Position numbers and translations under genes: made by a program. A stretch of 64,000 bases of DNA from Ianthella basta. Taxonomy: Eukaryota > Porifera > Demospongiae > Verongiida > Ianthellidae. Shown here piece by piece: positions 31,358-42,939 of the stretch; the first letter of the stretch is position 1; every line of letters begins with the position of its first letter. The notes beneath the pieces were generated by a model. It was not told the origin of the DNA and did not search any database. It saw nothing but the letters and a program-made list of their open reading frames with translations. Location: positions 10,265,256 to 10,329,255 of the forward strand of contig OZ025871.1 of the NCBI GenBank assembly GCA_964019415.1, written 5' to 3'.

Positions 31358-34300
31358 GTAAGTGGCCATATCCTATGTGTTTGGGATCTAGTAGAGGTTC
31401 AAAGAGACCTATAATTTTATTTTGAACTATAGCTATGTATACTTTGCAGTTATATACCCACTGCGTTAGATCTGCCGGATTTACTCAAGGGTTATCTTAA
31501 TCCTTTGTTAGCTAGTTACCTAGAACCAAAGGATATACCTAGTTAGCTAGCTAGGGATTTATAGGTTTGCTGAGTAAAATCCACAAAAGTGAGGGTACAT
31601 ATGTCAGATCTTGAGTTGCTATTGCTTATTTCTATGCTTTTTCAGTTAATTATTCTTAAATCCTTTCACATTTCGAGGAAAGGTTTTTATTCTCTAGTTT
31701 GTGTATGTTCTGTATATCCAAAAGCATCAAAGTCTTGAGCTGATTGTCACCTGTTTTAAACCTGTCAAGACGATGGTACAGAATATATAGCATATATAAT
31801 GTCACTCTAGAATACTTACGGCCACATGCATATGTATAATCTAGCACATTTGTTTATGTACGGCAGTATATAGACACACAGCAGCACAATGGCAGCATTG
31901 GGGTATCTTTAAGACTAACTTAAGACAAACTTCGTACTCGCTCCAACACTATACTCATTGGATTGCCACCGGTGCTCAGATTGTCTTTGCCCTAGATATG
32001 TACACATGTTGGACATGTCCAGTCTGTTGTCTGGATGTACACATGTTGGACATGTCCAGTCTGTTGTCTGGATGTACACATGTTGGACATGTCCAGTCTG
32101 TTGTCTGGATGTACACATGTTGGACATGTCCAGTCTGTTGTCAGGATGTACACATGTTGTACATGTCCAGTCTGTTTACATAATCTGAACCTTGAGGTAT
32201 TCACACCTTGAGGTGTGAAATTCCTGTGTTGCCATGACACTGCGTTGCATGTTATATATGTGCGCATGATTCGAGAGGATTGAGAAATCGAATGTCATAT
32301 TCGGTGTTGGCAGGCAAACAAAAATTTAAGAGGCCAAGAAGAAGTTTTGGTAAGAGGGAAACAGAGCTGATCTGTTTGTCATTCTCAACTTAAAAGGGTC
32401 AACGTTTCAGCCTTTATACGAAGAAATCTCGCACTTAAAACTTGGTGGACATTGAATGACGTCATATGCTTGCTTCCGTTTTGTACTCCATATATGGTTT
32501 GTCCTGAGAATGTCACGTGATGCGCTTGGTAACGAGGCTTTCCTGCTATTGCTTTCACAAACCGCCGTTGTCGAAATCACTGAGACAATTTCTTGGCAAG
32601 ATAAAAGATTGAAATGGTTAGTCAAGTGAGTTTTCTAACTTTTCCATGAGGGATTATCCTTTGCACCTTTCCTATCTAGAGTTAGATGACCCGAACGTTT
32701 TTAGATAAACAAGTAGTTGTAGTTTTCTTGCTATAAGTCCTCAGTAGATTGGTTGATCAACTAATTCCTCATGCAAATGTTAGGTAGCACTCTTGCGCAC
32801 ACAATGATGCTGTTCTCTGCCCGCTGCATCCTTCCATTGGTTTTGACATCGCCATTTACTGCTATTTCAGTGGCTTTGTAATTGTCATTATAACTCGATA
32901 TAACAAAGAATTATTAACAATGTTTGGGCACAGAGTTATAGAAGGGTTAAGCAGCAGTCAGCAAAGTTCTTTTCTATGGCAGGAGGTTCTTTAGCCTTTC
33001 TGTCTAGGCCAGGCACCAGAAAACCGGTAGCTATACACACACTGCCATCCTTCCTAAGGAAAAGGAAGCTGTTCAGCTGTCTATCCTTGGACTGTGTCCC
33101 ACTTTGTAACTGCCTTTCAAAACGGCCACGGCATTGGGATTGTGGAAATTGGTAAATTCCGTAGTCAGCCGCAGTACTTCTCTGACGGTTGGCGACCAAA
33201 CACTTTTGTACTCGTGATATCCTCTAACGTACGAAGGCCACTCACAGCAGGAGCCTTCCCCAACGACTTGACTAACCATCCCTTGCAATTTGACCACATC
33301 ATCATTGCTGCAAAAGATCATGCAAGGCTCACTAGCCACATGGTTTCAAGCTTGTACTATAGGCCGAGCTGATACTCATGGTCATCAGAGTGTTGGTACA
33401 TGGATGCAGCATAGCTGCTATGTTTGCCAAAGGAGGGCATTGGGGCTAGTTATTTTTAGTTGTGAGTATTATTATGGCTCACTTTCCCACATTAAGTGAA
33501 GCCTCTAATCTGCAGCTGCATGTTCAAGTATTTGCATCAAATTGACCATATTCTAACTGCTTACCTTCTTGTTTATGTGACACTACTGACATACTGTATG
33601 CAGGTTTTGTGTTTGTGTGACCAATTAACTCTCAAATACTCTATTAAATCATTACAGTTGATTGCCTGAGTGGGTTCGCTATTCAGCTAGTCTTCTCAGA
33701 TGGTAGACCGCCTGAGGACATGGTCTTTGGAAGCAATACCACAGTCTACAACGTAACAGAGAAACAGATTGTTGGGTTTCATGGCCTTGTTACGGACTTT
33801 GATTGGTGTATCAGACGTCTTGGTATTCTCACGCAGATGGATAGCAGTGAACTAAAAGGTGAGCCACTAATTAAAACGTTCTGAAAGCAGCAAATGCCAT
33901 GCAAGCATGCATGATCATGTTATAACTTCATCTCTTGTGATCATTTGTGTATAGATCAATGAAATTGCTTATCTAACTGGTGATAGTCCAAAATGCTATA
34001 TTGCATGCATTAATTCTTCTATACACTTCACAAAGCCCCCATGTTGAATTGTGTTTGTTTTATGTTGCTGACGGGCATCGTCTGATATTCAATTTGTATC
34101 AACATGTACTGCAATAAAATATATTTGGTTTGTCATTCCATCTAATTGTTCTTCATGACCATATCAAATCTAAACTTTGGCACCCCAGCCTTGTGCAGCA
34201 AAAAATGTGTCATTTGGAACCACTAGAGTTTGAATGGAGAAGACCGTGAGGTGACAAATAGTTAGGGAAGCAATATTGCAATGGTGACAGGGGCATTCGT

Positions 34301-37300
34301 AGGCTGTGTTGCAAAAGAAAGTTGTTGCTTTTGATCTGGGCATTACGATTCTCATTGCGAGCACTTTTACCCTTTTGGCAAACCACTTTGGACTTCGAGT
34401 CACAGCTGAAAGACATCGGAGACTTTCCTTCCTTTGTTCGCTTCCACTCCTTGAATATTGTCTGTGGGTTGTCAGCACATGTTAACTTGGTGTATATGAA
34501 GTCAATAGGCTACGATTAAAGAATTTATGTATTAATTTTGTTCGTAAGCCTCTAGTGATTGGAATAGTGAATTCCTTTACTCCTATGTACCATATTGGAC
34601 ACAGACTGGTACCATGTGGTTCTAATTTGACCTGGGAGAACAATGAAGCCAGTTCAGTGGTGACAAATGGATATGGATAATGGAAATCTTCATAAAGGGT
34701 CATACCATCCTAGTACATAGTTTATTTGCCAATAAGTGGGTTATCTTGGTCTCCTGTACATAGTCCAATGAAGTACAGAGTGAACAACCATTTCAACTTT
34801 ATACCAATGATTATTCTATTTAATGGCTGATTGAAGTCCACACATGTTGAAGGTATATAGATATTCCTTATTTGGTTGATAGTATTGCTAACAGCTGGCT
34901 GGGAGGGTAGGTAGAGGGTCATAGGGTGGGAACATGTTGAGTTATAGAAGGCACGGGGAGGGTCCTTGGGGATAAGTAAATGGAGTCTTTTGTACACATG
35001 TCAGAGTGCCACCTTTTTGCAGTGTGGAATGTGCATGCACAAACATTGTGTGCCTTCTGTTCCCCAGACACCTGTAAAGTGCCCAGTCTGAGTAGACTTG
35101 CAGACAATGTTACTCTTGTTCTGGACACTGACCTGCCTGAGAGGATACTGAATGGCACAGAGTTGAAGTTTGGCTGTAGTGAGGGATTAGCTCTGGTTAA
35201 AGGAGGAGTGCTGACATGTGGAGATGATGGAATATGGCAGGGAGACCTTCCAGAGTGTGCTCGTAAGTGGACACTGAATACACCTAGTTTAACAGTCATC
35301 CCATTATTTAGTGTACGCTGCCAATTATTGGCCAGTGCATATACAATGCATTAGTATCTGAGGTTGAACCAAGCAATATATGGCAGAGAAACACAGATGA
35401 AAACTGCCATTCAACTTGCTTTGTGCTGGCTGTTTCAAAGTTGCACTATGTTGAAAACTGAGCGATAGCCTTGATACAGGCTACGTTTAAGTTCAGGCAC
35501 ATTTCTCAAGATCTACAAGCTTGTTTTAGGGTGTTGGCGAGTTAGCTACACATCACCTGCTACTTGCTTGTCAGCCTTTCTCTCGTGTGTGCACATTTGC
35601 AGCGATTTATGCCTCAGTTGTTGTGGTTGCCATACTCAAAAAGAGAAGTCTAGAGCATTACGCTAGGTCTATAATCCAGTAGGTTTGTGATCTGAGTTGT
35701 GCGTGTCTGCATGTAGTTAACTATCTGTCTGTAGCCACAACAAGCTATCAAGGATTGCCAGCTTCCAACCCCAGGCAGCACACACAGTCTTTACACACGG
35801 ACTGATGCATAGATGGACTTTCCTAATGCGTACAGTTCCAGGTGTGGAGGAATTGTTCCAACCATTGGAAGAGGTTATCCGCCATCAATTCCTACCGGCG
35901 TTGACTGGTAGAAAGGCTCTCAGTGGTTCTGAGAGAGCGCTGCTGGCCTTGCCAGCAAGGCATGGAGGACTCGGCATCCCCATACCTACAGCAGCTGCCC
36001 AGCGCCAGTTCCTGGCCTGTTCTTCCATTAGTGCACCATTGGTGGAGGTCATCAAACAGCAGAACACGAACTACCCTATGGAAGTTCGCCTGAAACAGAG
36101 ACACGCAAAGGCTGCCATTCGCACCAACAACCGCAATGATGCCGCCGAAGAGGCGATGGCACTCAAGCCTAAGCTGTCCAATGCCCAACAGTGTGCCATG
36201 GAGCAAGCCAGCGAGAAGGGGGCCTCTTCATGGTTGACCGCCCTTCCGCTGGCGAAGTATGACTTCTGCCTCCACAAGCAGGCATTCAGGGATGCCTTAT
36301 GCCTCCGATTTGGATGGACACCAACTCGACTTCCATCCCACTGCCCATGTGGAAAGCTATTCACTGTTGATCATGCCTTCAGTTGCCCTAATGGAGCCCT
36401 GCCATCTATCCGCCATGACCGAATCCGGGACATCACTGCTAATTTCCTGACAGAAGTCTGCCCGAACGTTGGCCTCGAGCCCACTCTCCAGCCCCTGACT
36501 GGAGAGAGCTTCCCCCTCCGTAGTACCAATACGGAAGAAGGGGCAAGGCTCGACATCAAGGCCCAGAACTTCTGGGACAACAGCCAGAGAAGTGCCTTCT
36601 TTGATGTTAGAGTGTTTAATTCCTTTGCCCCCACCAACAGCTCATCCTCAACCAGCTCCACATATCGCAGACATGAAAGAGAAAAAAGGAGAGCGTATGA
36701 GCAGAGAGTCCTGCAAGTTGAACATGGAACCTTCACTCCATTGGTCCTGTCCTCAAGTGGTGGCTGGGGCCCCTCTGCCACAGTTGCCTTCAGAAGACTG
36801 GCTGGCCTCATCGCCACCAAGCATGGACAATCCTACAGCACGACACTGAGTTTCATCAGATGCAAGATTGGATACTCACTCATACAATCAGGAATCATGT
36901 GCCTGCGTGGACCGAGATCGTCATTCCATGCCCCTGCCAAGGCCATCAGCCTCGAGGAACACCCCCTGGACCTCATCCGCCAGGAGGTGCGCCTGTATTG
37001 ACTGACCCAACTATCTTCATTCACCTCATCTATGCTATTACATTAACAAACACATACTTTACACATCACCTTTGTTATCGCCGTTATGTTAACTATTGTA
37101 TACATTACATTCCTTTATTTAAGTCCTGAAAAAAAAAAAAAAAAAAAAAAATGAGACTGCGTGTTGAGTTACGTACGAAGCGCGTAGAGTGAGACAGCGC
37201 GTGGAGAGAGGCCGCGCGTAGTCAGGCGTATCCGTTAGGCAGGGCGTGGAGTGAGACAGCGCGTGGAGAGAGGCCATGCGCAGACTGAGGCTGCGTGTGG

Positions 37301-40300
37301 AGTTGGGCAGCGCGTGGAGTGAGACAGAGCGTGGATTGAGGCTGTGCGATGAGTTAGGGAGCGTGTAGTGCGGCACACATGGATGCACCCCAACGTACCT
37401 TCACTAAATCATACTCTTCCAGTTCTGTGGGCCTGACAACAATAACAGATACTGTCCTCGATCTGCTGCACTTCGGTTGACGAGCCGCGTCCTGACATCC
37501 CTTTAACACATTGCTATTCGATAACTTATAGTGACGTTTGTTGACGTCATCACAATGGCCGGCTTGTTGCTCAGGGAATTTTGTATAAAAAACCGGCATA
37601 CCTAGAGCTCCATCTCGGTGAGTGTGCTGCGCATCATCGTGTTTAGTAGTAAATGTACCTTCATATTCGACTGAGAACAGAAGTGTACCGTAGTCTGTTT
37701 CAGAGAAAATTGCATTCGAACGTGTGAATTGTGGCAAAATTTCTACCGAAAAGGTGTTTTTCTTTATATCCTCTGCAAACAGACGCGTATATCCCCAGTT
37801 CTCAGTCGATTCTGAAGCTTTACATTCCCCTACACCTAACCAGCGCAACTACGCGTGTTTCAGGCGTCGTCTAGATATGCCGGTTTTGCTCTGAATGTCG
37901 GCGAGTATACCATTTTCAACACTATCAAACATCGTCATCCAAGCTTTTGCCGGTGCGCTGATCGACTTTTCCGATAAAGCTAAGATCATACTTTATTATC
38001 TTGCCAATCTTTATCCTTAGAGTCATTCAGAGAGCGAAAATATAACGTTTCAAAAAGGTGCAAAATTAGCGGCTATATTAGCGGTTTCATGTTATAACTA
38101 CCCTGTGTACTCTAAATACCTGAGTTAAAAAATGGCTGCGCACACGAAGATTTTGTGCACTAAATATTCACGCTTTCTGGTCATTCCTTCGCCCAAACAG
38201 TGACATAAGGAGAAAGGTAGTGTAGAGTGATATACTGCATGACGTTTGACAGTGTAGTTGGACCAAATCCAGACACTTCGCACGAGTGCGTGGTGCCATT
38301 GAGGAAGACGTCGCACGCCTACTCTTCAAGCTTTTTCTTGGCCATGAAACGGGATGATGTAAGTACGTACGTAAGCGAATTGTTGGCGCAGTATCACAGG
38401 AAGATGTAGAGCCCGTACTTCACCATTTCGTTACACAGCGCGCGTTCTTTGGCTTTAACTACGAACGAGAAGGGACACGGCGTAATGTCGCTCGAACTAA
38501 AGCAGTTGCTTGCACGCAGCTTGTGCAACCAGAAGACAAGGTACGCTCGCTGAGAGAAGCTTTTTCTACTGGTACATGTCCTTGGAAAACAGTTGCTTGG
38601 GTAGAAGACTTGTAACCACTGAAGCAGCGACGTTTTTTAGGCCTCTTTAGTTATGACACCTTTAGGTGTCAATGGGCCTTAACGACATTGCATTTTATGA
38701 CACCTAAAGGTGTCATTGGGCGCTAAAGGGTTAATCAGGGCTTCAAGATCTTCATGTCTAAGCAAACCTTAGCTTGAGGCGCCCTCCCAAAGCTGAAATA
38801 TGGACAAAAGTTTCAAAATCGGCCGATAATTGGTATAGGTATTTATACAGGTGGTTAATAATAGGTACAGAAGCCGTTAGTTGGTTTGAAATGGCACCTA
38901 CTGGTTCTAATCCCACTTCAAAACTGAATGCGACACCAGCATTGAAGGTGGTGTGTAAAGAGGTGCTTCGTTGGGCTACTGATTGCTGCAAGAATGAAGC
39001 TTGTATGACCTTTGGTCGCTGATATACAGCCCAAGGTTTGATGTGTGGCCAATAATTGGTAGCGTATGCTAGTACATATAAAAGGCACTTGCTTCACTCT
39101 ATAATTTTACCAAAGTTCAGGAGTTGATATAAGTGTGATCAATGCCAAGGATATGCACACCTGTGAAGTGAGAATTTAATGAGTAGCTGGATAAAGAGAG
39201 ACTTGTTTGCCAATGAGGTGGTTACCATGGTCTCCTGTACATGGGCCAAAGAAGTCAATTGTACAAGCTTTCATATCATATGCCAATGACTGCATTTGGT
39301 GGCTAATTGACGTCCATGCATGTATGTTGAATTCGAAAGAAGTTGATTCCTTACTCAGTAGATATACAGTGCCTAACCAGGCCAGAACAATTCACCCTTT
39401 CTCTCCTTATAGGCTAGTTCCAAACGATGGAATGATTTAACTAACCTGTGCAGGTGTGCCGCTAACTGCTGCCACTTAGAACCTGCGTACAACAAGTCAG
39501 TACGAAACGATGACAAGGTTCCACTAACCTGAACATGCGGGCCGCTTACTGCTGCCACTTATCAACCCAGTACTGTGCTTCTATTCTAATTCTACGTAAA
39601 ATGAACGTGTCGGTTGTAACTGTGTTAAGTTTAATGAAAGTCACGACTCAGAAGAAATGTTGGAATGCACGTACACGTGTGTACGTCTTATGTATAATTC
39701 ACGGTTGGCTGGGGAGGGTAGGAAAATATTCTCATCAGGTGGGGATATGTTGATTTACAGTAGTATAGCTGAGGATGGTCCATGCATATGAATATATACG
39801 TAGGTAGAAACATTGTTATTTTGGTCGTACACACGGCAAGGTGTCACTACTGCAGTGTGGAATGTGCACAATTGATTAATAATTATTGTATGTCTTATTA
39901 ATTCTCTTCCTCAGACACCTGTGAAGTGCCCAGTCTGAGTAGAATTGCAGACCATGTCACTCTTGTTCTGGACACTGACCTGCCTGAGAGGATATTGAAG
40001 GGCACAGAGTTGAAGTTTGGCTGTAGTGAAGGCTATGCTCTGGTTAAAGGAGGAGTGCTGACATGTGGAGATGATGGAATATGGCAGGGAGACCTTCCAG
40101 AGTGTGCACGTAAGTGGACACAGAATGCGCTTAATTTAACAGTCTATAGCAATCCCATTAATTATTACAACTAAAGGCACTTGCTTCACTCATTAATTTT
40201 ACCAACATTCAGGAGTAGATAGCATTGTGTAATAGTTAAATGCTGCCCAAGAGGTTTCTGCGAGATTTAGAGCATGAAGCTTTGTGCCCAATTGCTGAGT

Positions 40301-42939
40301 AGTCTAAGTGCCTGCAGACACCGATTGGGCGGCAGTTAATGTAAATCCTAAAATATGTTCTCCAATCCAATCTAAATTGTCTTCCCTATCTCCTCTTGAT
40401 GATGCCCGCGTCTCTGGCAAATGACGACAATGTGGGAGCCCGACAGAAGAACTCTCCGGCATCCATGAACCTTCTCGTTATACTCCGTTGCAGTCTGTCC
40501 TTAAAATCCTACTTCATAGGGAGGCCATTCAACAAGAAATAAAGGGACGTTCGTAGAGACGAGCATGTATTACAAAATGGCTGTGATGACATCATATATA
40601 CTTCACACTCACTCTGCCTGCCACATACATCTACAGGATTTAGAATCACGCGCAAAGCAATTGGGATGCTTAATTATCTGAAATTTGAAATCATCGCTTA
40701 GGTGTACGTTACCTTGGCAACAGGGTCTATAAGAGTGATCAATGCCACTGACACACCTGTGAATAGAGAATCAAATGAGTAGCTGGATGAGTAGAGACTT
40801 ATTTGCCAATGAGGTGGTTATACCTTGGTCTCTTGTACATGGCCCAACAAAGTCAAGTATACAAGCTTTCATATCATATGCCAATGACTGCATTTGGTGG
40901 CTAATTGATGTCCATGCATGTATGTTGAATTCGAAAGAAGTTGATTCCTTACTCAGTAGATATACAGTGACATTAACAGTTGGCTGGGGAGGGTAGGATG
41001 ATAATCATTAGGTAGGGACATGTGGATTTACAGATGGTATATTTGGGGTGGGTCCAAGCATGGGGATAAGTAGGTTGAAACATTGTTATTTTGGTTGTAC
41101 ACATGGAAGGGCGTCATACCTGCAGTGCAGATTGTGCACAATGGATTAATTGTATGTTCAATTCTTTCTCCAGACACATGTAATGTGTCCAGTCTGAGTA
41201 AACTTGCAGACCATGTCACTCTTGTTCTGGACCCTGATCTGCCTGAGAGGATACTGAAGGGCACAGAGTGGAAGTTTGGCTGTAATGAGGGATTCACTCT
41301 GGTTAAAGGAGGAGTGCTGACTTGTGGAGATGATGGAATATGGCAGGGAGACCTTCCAGAGTGTGCATGTAAGTGGACACTGAATGCACCTAAATATGCA
41401 GTTTCTTGACCACCTGCAAGTGGAGGTTAATGCAGCACTAGCAATATTCAAACATAATGCTTCCAATTATTCAGATATTAGGTGATCCACCTAGAGACAG
41501 TCCTAGACAAGTAAACATTGCTCACATTCTGCCGTTTGGTGTTATCCTTCTCGCTGGCCACAACCTAATTTAATTGCATCGTCCATATGACTTCTGACTG
41601 CATGCAGCCCACGGCCCTTAAATGCCCCCACTCCGCACTTTCTAGGTCCTATTAGCCTATTTGTATGGTATTACAGTCCACTCCATGCCAGAATTACGGT
41701 AATAATTTTATGTTTTATCTTTTTATGAGCATGCAAGCATAGTTAGCATTGGCCGTAGTATTGACAAGGTCTTGAGCCCATGCATGTCATTGTTATCCAG
41801 TGATGCACTAGTCTTTGCAATTGAGTCCAGTTGCATTAACCTTTATAGGCTAATGATGTCTAAAGTGGTCTTGAGTTGTTTTACATGTTAAGTGGCAATG
41901 ACAATTAGACGTTATGATAAACAGCGCGTTTTCGAGTGTTTTTCGCAGCTAAGGACGTCCCGAGCGAAACCTTGCTTACAGTGCACTTGCACCACTCAGT
42001 GAGGCTTGCTTCAGCACCTTCACTTTATCTCCCTGTCACGCACATGGCGCTCAAGCCTAGACTAAATTTCGGATGAATTTGTGCTGCGTCTTCTTCGATG
42101 AAAAGCAAGTAGTGCATTAGCTAATGGTTATCAATGACAAAATAGTGAAGACAAAAATTACAATGAATACTTCAAGAGCAGAATGTCAGGACACTCTTTA
42201 AGAGCCCGCTTCTCTGCAGGAAGTCTTGGCTCACATTCTTGTCTTCTTCCTCAATGAGCATCCCAGTAGATGCTGAAAAATGTGCAAGAGTGCTCCAAAA
42301 TCATCCTAGATCATCACTCCATACTGGTAACACTTCTTATTCACCGTTATGGGCAAGGGAGCACCTCAGAAGGTGTCAACACGTAGTCTGCCAGATTCTC
42401 ACGAGAGTGTCCATTTTTATTCAGCTCCAGGGTGCACCGTGCGCATGTTAATTTCGACAGTTAATAGGTTAATCAAAGTATATCTGTAATAATATTATAG
42501 TATCATTTGATGACTCTTAATTTTGCTAGAATTATTATTTTTTCTATTCACTCTCGCAGCATCGTCTAAGGGTGGTACAGTCACCAAAGATAATCTTCCT
42601 TTGGGTGTTTTGGCAGCAATCATTGTACTTGCCATTCTGTTGTTGCTCCTGCTTACACTTGGCACTCTGGCCATTATTGTTGTACTAGTCCTATGTGTAA
42701 GGATCAAGAAGTACAAAGGTGAGTGTGCTATAGTGTGCTCGGTGCAACATTGTGCAGTTTAAACATTTCAAATGTCATGATTTATTAGTCACAATGTAAT
42801 ATGTAGCCTTTCCTTTCTCATAGGATCTACTATATCTGCAAATGCAGGGCAGCATGATCAAAGACAATGTGTTGAGATGGAGAGTAACAGTGAGGAGTCT
42901 GACGATGAAAGCATAAACCTTATCAGACAGGGCATTTAA
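30445..42939 (+). CDS. Gene 2: jacalin-like / 3-Sushi transmembrane protein with truncated tail (spliced)
   Basis: Exons: 30445-31357, 33658-33858, 35068-35262, 39915-40109, 41174-41368, 42560-42718, 42848-42939. All introns are phase 1. The exons sum to 1950 bases, 649 residues, with no internal stop. It has the same plan as gene 1 but three Sushi domains, the second and third of a distinct subtype (ADHVTL, ILKGTE). The tail is only about 30 residues, without tyrosine; a TAA replaces the GAA codon found at the matching place in gene 1. It would bind like its paralogues but should not signal through the same motifs; that is inference. Confidence 0.8.
32001..32178. repeat. 37-bp minisatellite, nearly five copies
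   Basis: The unit is TACACATGTTGGACATGTCC followed by AGTCTGTTGTCTGGATG, starting at 32001, 32038, 32075, 32112 and 32149 (last partial). Each copy has the palindrome GGACATGTCC (the fifth reads GTACATGTCC). Because 37 is not a multiple of three, open frames run through it in several phases; these are artefacts of the repeat. Confidence 0.95.
32940..33340 (-). pseudogene. HIRAN-like domain remnant
   Basis: On the minus strand 33339-33073 reads YHEYKSVWSPTVREVL, then FHNPNAVAVLKGSYKVGHSPR. This is the pattern of HIRAN-like domains: Y-x-x-Y-K-x-x-W-x-P, E-x-x-N-x-x-D/N-x-x-A-V-A-V, V-G-H-x-P-R. A frameshift leads into SFLFLRKDGSVCIATGFLVP at 33060-32990. The frame is broken and there is no neighbouring exon, so I call it a remnant in the intron of gene 2. 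Confidence 0.5.
33658..33858 (+). CDS. Gene 2 exon 2: second jacalin-like unit
   Basis: Phase 1-1, 67 codons, the same length as gene 1 exon 2. CLSGFAIQLVFSDGRPPEDM is conserved; the variable loop reads LVTDFDWCIRRLGILTQ in place of LLAPNDNCIRRLGIYMQ, losing the tyrosine of the closing strand. Confidence 0.85.
33859..35067. other. Gene 2 intron 2
   Basis: No gene recognised; short open frames at 34170-34519 on both strands lack recognisable domains. The segment from about 34680 to the Sushi exon is closely similar to 49640-50026 in gene 3. Confidence 0.45.
35068..35262 (+). CDS. Gene 2 Sushi exon 1
   Basis: DTCKVPSLSRLADNVTLVLD type, close to the gene 3 exon at 50027, whose upstream intron it also shares. 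All four cysteines are present. Confidence 0.9.
35721..37151 (+). mobile_element. 5'-truncated LINE with restriction-like endonuclease C-terminus
   Basis: An intact reading frame runs from 35721 (in-frame stop just before) to TGA 36999-37001 (ATG at 35805). It carries THGLMHRWTFLMRTVPG and ALPARHGGLGIP, typical of the post-RT region. A zinc knuckle C-P-C-x8-H-x4-C (CPCGKLFTVDHAFSC, about 36343-36387) follows, then RHDRIRD and acidic pairs ARLDI...AFFDVRVFN, the layout of the restriction-like endonuclease of R2-type and related non-LTR elements. A 3' UTR ends in 23 A (37129-37151). The long open frame with a poly-A tail points to a fairly recent insertion. The catalytic reverse transcriptase core is missing, so this copy cannot mobilise itself. 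GC content is clearly higher than the intron around it. Confidence 0.75.
37152..37376. repeat. GC-rich degenerate tandem repeat beside the LINE poly-A
   Basis: Repeats of a GAGACAGCGCGTGGAGAGAGGC-like unit of about 20-23 bases, starting directly after the poly-A tail. GCGCGTGGAG is the most constant part. Confidence 0.65.
37377..39914. other. Gene 2 intron 3, right part
   Basis: A 164-codon minus-strand open frame (37848-37354) has no domain I recognise and is probably chance or transposon derived. Paired palindromes are at 38654-38715. From about 39080 the sequence is the Sushi-type intron seen in gene 1. An insertion-like patch at 39385-39570 carries a duplicated GCCGCT(A/T)ACTGCTGCCACTTA. 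Confidence 0.4.
38654..38715. repeat. Pair of reciprocal palindromes
   Basis: TGACACCTTTAGGTGTCA (38654-38671) and TGACACCTAAAGGTGTCA (38698-38715) are each near-palindromic and are exact reverse complements of one another. Each is followed by AATGGGC or TTGGGC. Confidence 0.8.
39915..40109 (+). CDS. Gene 2 Sushi exon 2
   Basis: A divergent subtype: DTCEVPSLSRIADHVTLVLD, ILKGTE and GCSEGYALV. The same subtype recurs in gene 4 at 58443. Confidence 0.9.
40110..41173. other. Gene 2 intron 4
   Basis: Sushi-type intron sequence at both ends. The middle (about 40225-40735) is unrelated and may be an insertion; no domain is recognised. Confidence 0.4.
41174..41368 (+). CDS. Gene 2 Sushi exon 3
   Basis: DTCNVSSLSKLADHVTLVLD, with PDLPERILKGTEWKFGCNEG. 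The proline before the first strand is replaced by serine and a tryptophan is added before the second cysteine; the framework cysteines are intact. Confidence 0.9.
41369..42559. other. Gene 2 intron 5
   Basis: No coding sequence recognised. About 41440-41600 matches the gene 1 intron at about 26090-26265. Confidence 0.4.
42560..42718 (+). CDS. Gene 2 transmembrane exon
   Basis: Same length as in gene 1 (53 codons). Helix AIIVLAILLLLLLTLGTLAI with basic stop-transfer RIKKYK; a cysteine (LCVRIKK) sits at the inner membrane edge and could be palmitoylated. Confidence 0.9.
42848..42939 (+). CDS. Gene 2 truncated cytoplasmic tail exon
   Basis: It aligns with the second half of the gene 1 tail: CVEMESNSEESDDESINLIRQGI, written here as CVEMESNSEESDDES then INLIRQGI. 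The HYDD segment has become SDDE, so no tyrosine is left. TAA 42937-42939 stands where gene 1 has GAA. Past the stop the old frame still reads MTENPAYL at 42940-42963. Confidence 0.8.

Larger units (their letters stand above)
31358..33657. other. Gene 2 intron 1
   Basis: It holds a 37-bp minisatellite (32001-32178), a minus-strand HIRAN-like remnant (32940-33340), and a right portion (33355-33560) shared with gene 1 intron 1. The rest has no recognised feature. Confidence 0.5.

Noticed and set aside
31958-32267. Overlapping frames on both strands rich in THVGHVQ and CWTCPVCC repeats
   Set aside because: Artefact of a 37-bp repeat that is open in several frames.
37354-37848. A 164-codon minus-strand frame in gene 2 intron 3
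   Set aside because: Long for chance, but no recognisable motif, and it lies in transposon-rich intron; a homology search would be needed to keep it.
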